The notes beneath the pieces are model-generated. The model made no database searches. It saw nothing but the letters and a program-made list of their open reading frames with translations, and was not told the origin of the DNA. From positions 1-14,158 of the forward strand of contig CALKVR010001139.1 of assembly GCA_938004815.1 (NCBI GenBank): 14,158 bases of DNA, written 5' to 3'. The position numbers and the translations under genes are program-made. Below are positions 1 through 7,084 of this stretch, piece by piece (within the stretch, counting starts at the first letter, position 1; the number at the start of each line of letters is the position of its first letter). Source of the DNA: an uncultured Polyangiaceae bacterium. Lineage in GTDB: Bacteria > Myxococcota_A > Polyangia > Polyangiales > Polyangiaceae.

Positions 1-49
1 GGGGCGGGGCGAAGCGGTGACCGAGCTGGTTCGCGGAGGCAAGCGGTGA
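1..49 (+). CDS. 3' end of an unidentified upstream gene (partial)
   Basis: Reading from base 2 gives a short open tail ending in a basic Gly-Gly-Lys-Arg and a TGA at 47-49. It is open to the left edge. The TGA shares bases with the GTG start at 46 (GTGA), the arrangement of translationally coupled operon genes, which is the main reason to treat it as real. Only about 15 residues are visible, so no family can be assigned. In related genomes DUF4175-type genes often follow MoxR ATPase, DUF58 or von Willebrand factor A genes; that is context from the family, not something seen here. Confidence 0.45.
   Translation, partial: GRGEAVTELVRGGKR
35..39 (+). promoter_or_regulatory. Shine-Dalgarno site GGAGG for the start at 46
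   Basis: GGAGG lies six bases before GTG 46 and twelve before ATG 52. The spacing favours GTG 46, which also overlaps the upstream stop codon. The site matters because it places the true start of the DUF4175-like protein in frame 1, not at ATG 320 in frame 2, and so supports the frameshift reading. Confidence 0.6.
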
Positions 50-270
50 CGATGGACGTGATCGTCGCGCTCGCCGCGCGCATCCGCGCGGCCAAGGCCG
101 CGGCGCTCGGCTTCGCTCCGGTCACGCTCGTCGTCGCCCTCTTGCTGCTCGCCATCTTCGGCGGCGCCCACCTCGCGCGGCTGGGGACGGACGCCGCGCG
201 CGCGGGCGCGGCCGCCGTCGTCGGCGCCGTCCTCGTCGCCGCGATGGTGGCGGCGTGGGTCGCCTCGTCA
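46..270 (+). CDS. N-terminal two-helix segment of the DUF4175-like protein, separated by an apparent frameshift
   Basis: From GTG 46 (GGAGG six bases upstream) frame 1 encodes a short amphipathic stretch followed by two hydrophobic segments at about residues 24-42 and 53-73, a membrane hairpin. Third codon positions are almost all G or C through TCG at 265-267, then lose that bias (TCA, CGT, CGA, CCT). From CAC at 269 the bias appears in frame 2, where the reading continues into the main DUF4175-like body. Frame 1 stays open to 585, but after about 270 it is arginine-rich out-of-frame sequence. Skipping one base near 268 gives one continuous protein of about 945 residues. An independent 179-residue protein is much less likely. 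Confidence 0.6.
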
Positions 271-319
271 CGTCGGCGACGCCCTCGGCGCCTCGATCGA
301 TCGCGCGGCCGGCCTCGCG

Positions 320-2884
320 ATGCGCGTCGAGGCCGACGCGACCGAGAACGACGACACGCGCGAGCTCGCCGAGCTCCACCTCCTGCGCCAGCTGTCGAAG
401 GTCGACGTCGAGCACCTCGCCGAGGGCGCGTCCAAGACGTCTCGCGTCGTCGGCGGCGTGGCCCTCGCCGTCTCTGCGGTGGCGCTCGCGACCGTCGCCG
501 TCGACCCGTTCCGCGTGCTCGAGGGCCTCGACGTGCTCGTCGCCCGGGGCGGCGAAGCGCCGCTCGGGCTCGTCTACATCGATGATATCGACGTCGTCGC
601 GACGCCGCCCGCGTACATCGGCAAGCACGAGCAGCCGATCGAGCACTTCGATCGGATCGAGCTGCCGCGCGGCACGGTCGTCACCGTGCGGGGTCGCCCG
701 CAGCGCCCCGGCCGCGCGCTCGTTCTCACCGACGGCGATCGAGAGGAGCCGTTCATCGAGGATGGCAAGGGCATGCTGCTCGCGCGTTGGACGGTGGGCG
801 ACTCGGTCGAGCTCCGCGCGGCCGCGCGCTTCGGCAAAGTGCGCGTGCCGCAACGCGACTCGCTCCTCATCGACAGCATCCCCGACTTGGCGCCGAAGGT
901 CCTGCTCGAGGGCGCGCCCAAGACCGTCCGCCTCGTCGACACCCCGAGCGTCTCGCTCAAGTACGAGGCCACCGACGACCACGGGCTTCGCGAGATCGCG
1001 CTCGTGCTTCGGTCGGGGCCCAACGAGGACCGCCGCACGCTGAGCAAGCCCACCGACGCCAAGCGCGAGCGGGGCGCCCATGAGCTCTCGACGCGCGAGC
1101 CGTTCTTTCGCAAGAGCTACGTCCCCGTCGAGGTGTCGATCGAGGCCAAGGACAACGACGCCGTCTTGGGCCCCAAGTGGGGCAAGAGCGCTGCGTTCAT
1201 CGTCATGCCGCCCCTCGTCGGCGAGCCCGAGGCGATGCGCTTCGCCGCGCTCATCAAAGCGCGCGACGCGCTGGTCGACCTCGCCGCCGGCCGCGTGACG
1301 GTGGAGGTCACGTCGCTCAAAGACGCCAAGGACCGCCTCCCGGCCGAGAAGGAGGCGCAAGAAAAGGCGACCGACGTGGTCGAGGGCGTCCTCGCCGCGA
1401 CCTACGGCGGCCTCGGCGTCCGCGGTCGCGCGCGCACGGTCGTGGCCGGGCAGCTGCGCCGCCTCGACCAGGCGCTCGGCGCGTTCGAGAAGGAGCCCGG
1501 CCCGGTGAGGTACGGCGAGCTTCGCACCATCACCGAAGAGGTCGTGCTCGCCGTCGACGCCGCCATCACGTCGCTCGGGACCGAGGACGCGAAGCGCGTC
1601 TCGAAGCGCCTCGCCGACGTCGCCGACGAGGCGGCCCCGCCCGCCCACGCCGCCGCAAACCCCGCCGAGCTCGAGCGCGCGCGCGAGCGCCTCGCCGCCG
1701 CCCTCGACGTGCTCGACGGCGGCGGAAAGCAGCTCGCGGTGCTCGCCGATCTGGGCGCCGACCTCGGCGACATCGTGCGCGGCGGTCGCGGCCGCATCGC
1801 GCGCGAACGCGACGTCGCGAGCTACCGCAACGCCGAGCTCGCCGCACAAGATCTCGCGGCGCGCTTGCGCCAGCCGGTCGCCTCGATCGGCGGCGGCGGC
1901 AAGCCAGGGGTCGAGTCGGGCGGAGGCGACGGCTCGGGGGTCGACGAGGGCGAGGCGTCGGAGGCGGACAAGGCCGCCGAGAAGGGCGCAAAGGAGCTCG
2001 ACGAGCTGATCGAGCGCCACCAACAGGAGATCGATCGCGTCGAGCAGGCGCTCAAGAACGCGACCACGCCCGAAGAGAAAAAGGCGCTCGAGAAGATGGC
2101 CAAAGAGCAAGCCGACGCCATCCGCGAAGCGGTGAAAGACCTACCCGACGCGGGCCTCCCCGGCTCGGCCGCCGAGAAGGCGGCCGAGGGCAAGAAGCGA
2201 GCGGGCTCGATGGCGGGCTCGCTCGAACAGGGCGACGTGAAAGAGTCGCTCAAGTCGGGCAAAGAGGCGCTCGAGGCGCTGAGAGAGGCGCAGCGACGCG
2301 GCGAAAAAGAGGCAGAAGACTTCTTCGACAACGAGGAGGTCGGCAAAGACGCGAAGCGCTCCGGCAACCGCGTCGAAGAGGCGCTCGAGAACCTCGACAA
2401 GGCGCTTCAGCAGATGGAGAACGCGGCAAAGGAGCGCGCGCAGGGTGAGCTCTCGGAGGCTGGTCAGAACGAGCGCCGCCTCGCCGAGAAGGTCGACGAC
2501 CTCAGGCGCCGGGGTGAGAACGGTGACGCGTCGATGCCGGAAGAGATGCTCGACCGCCTCGAAGAGGCGCAGCAGGCCATGAAAGAGGCGCAAAAGGCGC
2601 TCGAGGAGGGCGACGCGCCCAAGGGCCAGAAGCGCCAGCGCGAAGCGCAGCGGCTGCTCGAGATGTCGCGGAGCGACGACGACGACGACAAGAAGAGCGA
2701 GAGCACCGAAGACGGTCCCGAGGGCGACGGCAAAGAGATGGATCAAAAGGCCGACGTCCCGGACAAAGACAAGCACAAGGGCCCCGAGGCGTTCCGCAAG
2801 CGGGTGCTCGACGGGCTGGGCAAACCAGGCGAGTCGCGGCTCAAGGACGCGGTCAAGCGCTACGCGGAGGGGCTCCTCAAATGA
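320..2884 (+). CDS. DUF4175-like inner-membrane protein with long helical C-terminus (main body)
   Basis: ATG 320 is only the first start codon available in this frame; coding signal runs back to about 269, so this is probably the body of a longer frameshifted protein. Counting from ATG 320, a membrane helix lies at about residues 43-62, followed by a beta-rich region. A short segment around residues 210-235 carries the Asp-Asp-His-Gly signature (219-222) typical of DUF4175 proteins. After a Gly/Ser-rich linker (about 523-545) comes some 250 residues of charged, alanine- and glutamate-rich helix with coiled-coil character, an aspartate run near 786, and a basic amphipathic C-terminal helix. 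The family's biochemical role is unknown; the architecture suggests an inner-membrane anchor with a large extracytoplasmic part. TGA 2882-2884 overlaps the next ATG, so the metalloprotease gene is translationally coupled. Family assignment is from remembered motifs. Confidence 0.8.
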   Translation: MRVEADATENDDTRELAELHLLRQLSKVDVEHLAEGASKTSRVVGGVALAVSAVALATVAVDPFRVLEGLDVLVARGGEAPLGLVYIDDIDVVATPPAYIGKHEQPIEHFDRIELPRGTVVTVRGRPQRPGRALVLTDGDREEPFIEDGKGMLLARWTVGDSVELRAAARFGKVRVPQRDSLLIDSIPDLAPKVLLEGAPKTVRLVDTPSVSLKYEATDDHGLREIALVLRSGPNEDRRTLSKPTDAKRERGAHELSTREPFFRKSYVPVEVSIEAKDNDAVLGPKWGKSAAFIVMPPLVGEPEAMRFAALIKARDALVDLAAGRVTVEVTSLKDAKDRLPAEKEAQEKATDVVEGVLAATYGGLGVRGRARTVVAGQLRRLDQALGAFEKEPGPVRYGELRTITEEVVLAVDAAITSLGTEDAKRVSKRLADVADEAAPPAHAAANPAELERARERLAAALDVLDGGGKQLAVLADLGADLGDIVRGGRGRIARERDVASYRNAELAAQDLAARLRQPVASIGGGGKPGVESGGGDGSGVDEGEASEADKAAEKGAKELDELIERHQQEIDRVEQALKNATTPEEKKALEKMAKEQADAIREAVKDLPDAGLPGSAAEKAAEGKKRAGSMAGSLEQGDVKESLKSGKEALEALREAQRRGEKEAEDFFDNEEVGKDAKRSGNRVEEALENLDKALQQMENAAKERAQGELSEAGQNERRLAEKVDDLRRRGENGDASMPEEMLDRLEEAQQAMKEAQKALEEGDAPKGQKRQREAQRLLEMSRSDDDDDKKSESTEDGPEGDGKEMDQKADVPDKDKHKGPEAFRKRVLDGLGKPGESRLKDAVKRYAEGLLK

Positions 2885-4413
2885 GCTGGCGGCCTCGCGC
2901 TATCCTCATCGCTCTCTGCGGGCTCGCCGGCCTGGCGCTCGGCCCCAGCGTCGCATCGTCCAAGGAGCTCAGCGGCGACGCCGCGCGCGCGGCCAAGGCG
3001 CGCGCGCTGACGCTCGAGCTCTCCGCCGCCGACGCGCTGAAAGAGCTCCAGGGGACGAGCGAAGCCGACCAACTCTTGAGCCTCGAGCGCGCGCGCGCGC
3101 TGCTCTACGAAGGCCGCGGGGCCGAGGCGGCCGCGATCCTCGCGCGGCCCGATCTCACCGACTCGGACGAGGCGGCCGCGGTGGGTGCCGCGGCGCGCGG
3201 CGCCGAGCGCAGCATGGCCGGCGCGGTCGTCGTCGAGAACGCCGACGCCGGCGCTTGGCTCCGCTTCCAAGACTCGGCCGACGTCGTGCTCGCCCCGCTC
3301 TTGAACGACGTGGTCAAGCAGACGCGCGCCGTCTTCGAGAAAGATCTCGGCGTCGTGATGCCGCCCGTCGTCCGCATCGAGGTCGTGCGCGATCAGTTCG
3401 GCCTCGCCGCGATGACCGGCCTGCCCCTGTCGGCCGCGCGCACGACCGGCACCGTCGGCGTGGCCAAGTGGGGCCGCGTGATCGTCGTCTCGCCGCGCGC
3501 GACCCCAAAGGGCTACCCGATCTTGGACACGGTCGCCCACGAGCTCGCCCATCTCGCCTTGACCCGCGGCTCACGTGATCGCGCACCGCTATGGCTGCAG
3601 GAGGGCGTGGCGCGTGAAGAAGAGTCGCGCTGGCGCGACCGCAACCCGTTCGACGACATGCCTTCGGCCAACGACCTCGCGGCCTTCGGTATCCGTCGCA
3701 AGATGGGCCCCGACATCGACAAGATCGGGCCGTCGATCGCGCTCCTGCCCAGCGCCGAAGAAGCCCACGTGACGTACGCCAAAGTCCAGAGCTTCATGCG
3801 CTTCTACGCGAGCGAGGCCGGCGACGGCGCCATGCCGAAGCTCCTCGCGACGCTCAAAGACGCCAGCGGCAACGCCGAGATGGGCGAGATCGTCGAGCGC
3901 GCGTCGGGGATGACGTTCTCGGTTTGGTCCGACAAATGGAAGGCGCACGTCGAGCGCACCGCCAAAGAGCTCCCCGAGGACTTGAAGCCCGGCGCGCCGC
4001 CGCCCAAAGAGCTCAAAGACGTGCGCAAGCGCTACCGTCTCGGCGAGCTCATGCTGGGGCGCGGCCACGCCGCCGCGGCAGCGTCCGAGCTCGAGCGCGG
4101 CCACAAGCTCCTCCCCCGCGAGGCGAGCGTCCGGGCGCTCCTCGCCAAGGCGCTCCTCGACATGGGCGAGCGCGAGAAGGCCGCCAAGCTCGTCGGTGAA
4201 GCGACCGACGTCTCGGGCAACGACGCGCGCTGGTGGTCTCTCCGCGCCGCCCTCGACGTGGGTGACGTCGCCGCCGCCCGCCGCATCGCGATCGGCCACG
4301 CGCCTTACGATCCGTGGGTCACCTGCGACGAGAAGAACGCGCCCGACCTGCCCGACGACCCCGTGCAGCGCGCCCTCTGCCAGGCCGCGCGCGAGAAGCC
4401 TCGCGCTCGGTAG
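2881..4413 (+). CDS. Secreted peptidase-MA-like zinc metalloprotease with C-terminal TPR-like repeats
   Basis: The 510-residue product starts with an apparent signal peptide (hydrophobic core about residues 7-25). A central domain carries HELAH at 220-224, the HExxH zinc-protease motif, and Glu241 in LWLQEG, the spacing and context of the third zinc ligand in gluzincins of the peptidase MA family. The region from about residue 375 has alanine- and leucine-rich helical repeats of TPR type. The zinc-binding residues are complete, so it is probably active on an envelope protein or peptide; the substrate is unknown. The ATG overlaps the DUF4175-like stop (ATGA), and GGAGGGG at 2866-2872, eight bases upstream, is a strong ribosome site. 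The coupling suggests co-production and possibly a joint envelope function. Confidence 0.85.
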   Translation: MSWRPRAILIALCGLAGLALGPSVASSKELSGDAARAAKARALTLELSAADALKELQGTSEADQLLSLERARALLYEGRGAEAAAILARPDLTDSDEAAAVGAAARGAERSMAGAVVVENADAGAWLRFQDSADVVLAPLLNDVVKQTRAVFEKDLGVVMPPVVRIEVVRDQFGLAAMTGLPLSAARTTGTVGVAKWGRVIVVSPRATPKGYPILDTVAHELAHLALTRGSRDRAPLWLQEGVAREEESRWRDRNPFDDMPSANDLAAFGIRRKMGPDIDKIGPSIALLPSAEEAHVTYAKVQSFMRFYASEAGDGAMPKLLATLKDASGNAEMGEIVERASGMTFSVWSDKWKAHVERTAKELPEDLKPGAPPPKELKDVRKRYRLGELMLGRGHAAAAASELERGHKLLPREASVRALLAKALLDMGEREKAAKLVGEATDVSGNDARWWSLRAALDVGDVAAARRIAIGHAPYDPWVTCDEKNAPDLPDDPVQRALCQAAREKPRAR

Positions 4414-4462
4414 GCTCCACAGGGCGGGAAGGTTCGTGACGACGCGGCAGTATGACGCCGTC

Positions 4463-5419
4463 ATGCGCGCGCTTCTCATCGCCCTGTCGATCGGAGCCCT
4501 TGTCGCGACTGCCGCCGCGTGCGGCGACGGCGCCGACGGCAGCGGTGGCTCGGATAGCGACGACGCCGACAGCGACGGCAACGGGAGCGCCAAGAGCTCG
4601 GGCGGTCAGGGTGCGAACGGCCAAGGCGGCGACGGGGCCGGCGGCCACGATCCAGCCGACTTCCTGGGGTTCGGCAGCGTAGGCGTCTACTCGTACGACT
4701 ACGTCGCGGGCACGACGCCCGTCCGAACGTCGGGCGCGTGGGCCGCGTACGGCCTCACCGGCACGGGCTCGAACACCTGCACCGTCACCGATCACGGTCG
4801 GTGCAAGGTCTACGACTGCCCGATCACCACGACCCAGCCGCCGCCGCCGACCTACGTGCCGGCTGGCACCATCTCGATCGGGGGCGGCCAGCGCGCGATC
4901 ACGCTGACCCCGGCTCTCGCCGAGTACCCGAGCGAGAGCGACACGATGAACACGCTCTTCGCGGGCGGCGAGACTCTCACGTTCGACGTCGCCGGCGAGG
5001 GCGACGTCCCGCCGCACCAGGCATCGCTCATCGCGCCGTCACCCGTGACGGTGGCCGGCTTCGGCACGACACCGGCACAGGTCGATCGATCGGCGCCCTA
5101 TGGCATTGCGTGGTCGGGCGGCAGCGCGGGCGACGTGCACGTCGCGCTGAGCGCGACCGAGTCGAGCGGCGGGCAGCCGTTTCGCTCCGTGAGCGCGCAG
5201 TGCGACTTCGACGCAGCGGCCGGCTCGGGCGCGATCCCGACCGATGCGCTCGCGCTCTTTCCAGCGACGTCGCCGCCAGACGTGGTCGGCAGCGTGAGCG
5301 TCTCGGTCATCGCGAGCACGACGGTCGAGGCCGGCGACTACCTCGTCTTCTTCCAGGCCTCGACGCTGGCGCTCAACCCGGCCGGCAGCGCCGCGTCGGC
5401 CGCAGCCGACATCTTCTGA
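4463..5419 (+). CDS. Predicted lipoprotein of unknown function
   Basis: From ATG 4463 the 318-residue product begins with a signal peptide ending in an Ala-Ala-Ala-Cys lipobox (Cys20), then a Gly/Ser/Asp-rich linker to about residue 66, typical of exported myxobacterial lipoproteins. The mature domain is rich in Thr, Ser, Gly and Val, looks mostly beta, and has a few cysteines in its first half (around residues 107-121) and one later. No catalytic motif is recognised. GTG 4436 is an in-frame alternative start with a purine-rich GGGAAGG just upstream, but it would put an acidic nine-residue extension before the signal peptide, so ATG 4463 is preferred. It lies 49 bases after the metalloprotease and converges on the haem lipoprotein operon with nine bases between stops; no terminator hairpin is evident there. 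Confidence 0.75.
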   Translation: MRALLIALSIGALVATAAACGDGADGSGGSDSDDADSDGNGSAKSSGGQGANGQGGDGAGGHDPADFLGFGSVGVYSYDYVAGTTPVRTSGAWAAYGLTGTGSNTCTVTDHGRCKVYDCPITTTQPPPPTYVPAGTISIGGGQRAITLTPALAEYPSESDTMNTLFAGGETLTFDVAGEGDVPPHQASLIAPSPVTVAGFGTTPAQVDRSAPYGIAWSGGSAGDVHVALSATESSGGQPFRSVSAQCDFDAAAGSGAIPTDALALFPATSPPDVVGSVSVSVIASTTVEAGDYLVFFQASTLALNPAGSAASAAADIF

Positions 5420-5428
5420 CCGTCGCGA

Positions 5429-7084
5429 TCAGGGCGGGCCGAGGTAGTAGAGCTCTTCTTCTGCGAACAGATCGCCGATGCGATCACCGTCGGTGACGGC
5501 CCACGCGTAGTCGGTCGGGAAATTGTTGCGGGCGAGAGAGGTACCATGGCCGGGAAAGAGCAGGATCTCTTCGCTCGTGCTGGTCGCGCCGCCGTGCTGG
5601 TGGCACCCGATGCAATTCGTCGCCGCGTTGCCGTGACCCTCTTCGAGGTACGGGTTCGAGCACCACGTGGGCGCCCCGACGCCGCCGTGAACGGCGGCGA
5701 GCGCCTCGGCGAGCGAGGGGTGGTCTGCCTCGAAGCCGCCGCCCGGCGCGGCGTCGCCCTCGTCGAACGCGGTGACGACGCACATCTTGTAGCTCGACCA
5801 CGCGCCGCCGAGCGCGTCGATCGCGCCCGGCCTGTCGGCGCCGAAATCACCGTCGGGTGACGGCGACCACCAGAGGGTGACCCAGAGCCAATGGTCGAGC
5901 TCCTTGGTCATCACGTGGAGCGCGGCGAGGCGGTAGCTCGCGCCGCTCGGCAAGGTGAGGCTGTAGATGTCGTCGGGGCCGGGGTCGGCCTCACCGTCGG
6001 CCGTCTCCCAGCTCGCGTCACCGCTCAGACGCCCTGCGAGCGCCGGACCGGAGGTGTCGTAGACGGGCATCGTCATCTCGAAGTCGGAGCGGCGGTAGTC
6101 GGCCTTGACGATCACGGCCCCCGTCGGGAACGGTCCATCGAGGCACGCGGCCCACGCCGGGTGCGTGCTCTCGCGCGTGACCGATACGACCGATGACACG
6201 GGGCCCGCGCCCGCATCCACGCGCACCTCGACCGTCGCGGGGCCGGCGACCACGCACGGGATGTCAGGCGCTGCCGTGCAGGTCTCGTCGTCGGTCTGCA
6301 CCACGAGCGTCGCGTCGTCGCCGCCTTCGAGGACGACCCGGAGCGACTCGTCCGCCAGGATCGCGAACGACCCCGCGCTGGAGCTCTGACACGCAGCCGA
6401 CTCGATGGGCGCGCGCGCGATCTCCACCGCCTCGAGCGGCCCGACCTCGTGCGGCGGCGGCGGGCCGGCCGACCGGCACCCGAGCACGTCGGGATAGCTA
6501 CGCAAGAGGTGCCGCACCGCGCCCGGGCTGTAGGCCACGCGCGAGATGCCGCCGACGCCGGCCACCTCGGCCGACGTGTCGATCGCATCGAGGTAGGCGA
6601 GCCAGCGTTCGACGGGCCAGCTGGGCAGCTCTTCGACCGAGGTCGTGTTCCACAGGAACGCGGCGTCGAGGTCGGCGGCCGAGAAGCGAGCGCGGGCTTT
6701 TTTCTCGTCGGTCGAGAGCTCTGCGTAGAGGTGGTGGAAGACGCGGCGAACGTCGTCGAAGTCGTACCAGGTCTGCCAGAGCGGCACCGCCGCGGGCGCG
6801 CGCGGGTACGCCGGCAGTGGCTCGGAGAGCGGCACCGGCTCGAGCACACGCCTCGCCGTCTGCCAGGCGACCTCGCGCCGTGCGCGCTTCGACGTTCGCA
6901 GCTCGTCGTCACGCGCGCGCAAGGTGTGATCGGCCGGGTAGAGCCCGGCGTCGCCGACGATCTTTCGGTCCGCCGCGGTGAGCGCGGCACGGCTCTGCCC
7001 CTCGCACGCGCCCCCCGGCTCGGGCGTGGGCTCATCGGGAGCGCACGCGGCGAGGGCGAGGAACGCGGCGAGGCGCGAGGTCAC
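5429..7084 (-). CDS. Lipoprotein with a single c-type haem site near the C-terminus
   Basis: The GTG start at 7084 overlaps the stop of the upstream haem lipoprotein gene (GTGA), giving 551 residues. The first residues form a short signal peptide with a Leu-Ala-Ala-Cys lipobox (Cys14), followed by a Pro/Glu-rich linker. A covalent haem site CxxCH is at Cys491, Cys494 and His495 (bases 5600-5614), in a His/Gly-rich setting near the end. The middle contains a probably beta-rich region with several cysteines. The reading frame continues upstream through the neighbouring gene to 8335, but that part is arginine-rich shadow sequence and the lipobox fixes the start. It is probably an envelope cytochrome-like protein acting with its upstream partner. 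No named family is recognised, and the electron donor and acceptor are unknown. Confidence 0.8.
   Translation of the reverse strand: MTSRLAAFLALAACAPDEPTPEPGGACEGQSRAALTAADRKIVGDAGLYPADHTLRARDDELRTSKRARREVAWQTARRVLEPVPLSEPLPAYPRAPAAVPLWQTWYDFDDVRRVFHHLYAELSTDEKKARARFSAADLDAAFLWNTTSVEELPSWPVERWLAYLDAIDTSAEVAGVGGISRVAYSPGAVRHLLRSYPDVLGCRSAGPPPPHEVGPLEAVEIARAPIESAACQSSSAGSFAILADESLRVVLEGGDDATLVVQTDDETCTAAPDIPCVVAGPATVEVRVDAGAGPVSSVVSVTRESTHPAWAACLDGPFPTGAVIVKADYRRSDFEMTMPVYDTSGPALAGRLSGDASWETADGEADPGPDDIYSLTLPSGASYRLAALHVMTKELDHWLWVTLWWSPSPDGDFGADRPGAIDALGGAWSSYKMCVVTAFDEGDAAPGGGFEADHPSLAEALAAVHGGVGAPTWCSNPYLEEGHGNAATNCIGCHQHGGATSTSEEILLFPGHGTSLARNNFPTDYAWAVTDGDRIGDLFAEEELYYLGPP

Noticed and set aside
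122..2110. A 662-codon open frame on the minus strand opposite the DUF4175-like gene.
   Set aside because: It mirrors the coding bias of the plus-strand gene, has Arg/Ala/Leu/Val-rich composition without domains, and no ribosome site; a GC-rich shadow frame.
2866..2880. Short GAGG/CCTC hairpin overlapping the ribosome site of the metalloprotease gene.
   Set aside because: Only four base pairs; expected often in sequence this GC-rich.
4414..4462. Possible terminator or promoter between the metalloprotease and the lipoprotein gene.
   Set aside because: No stable hairpin with a T-run and no convincing promoter boxes are visible in these 49 bases.
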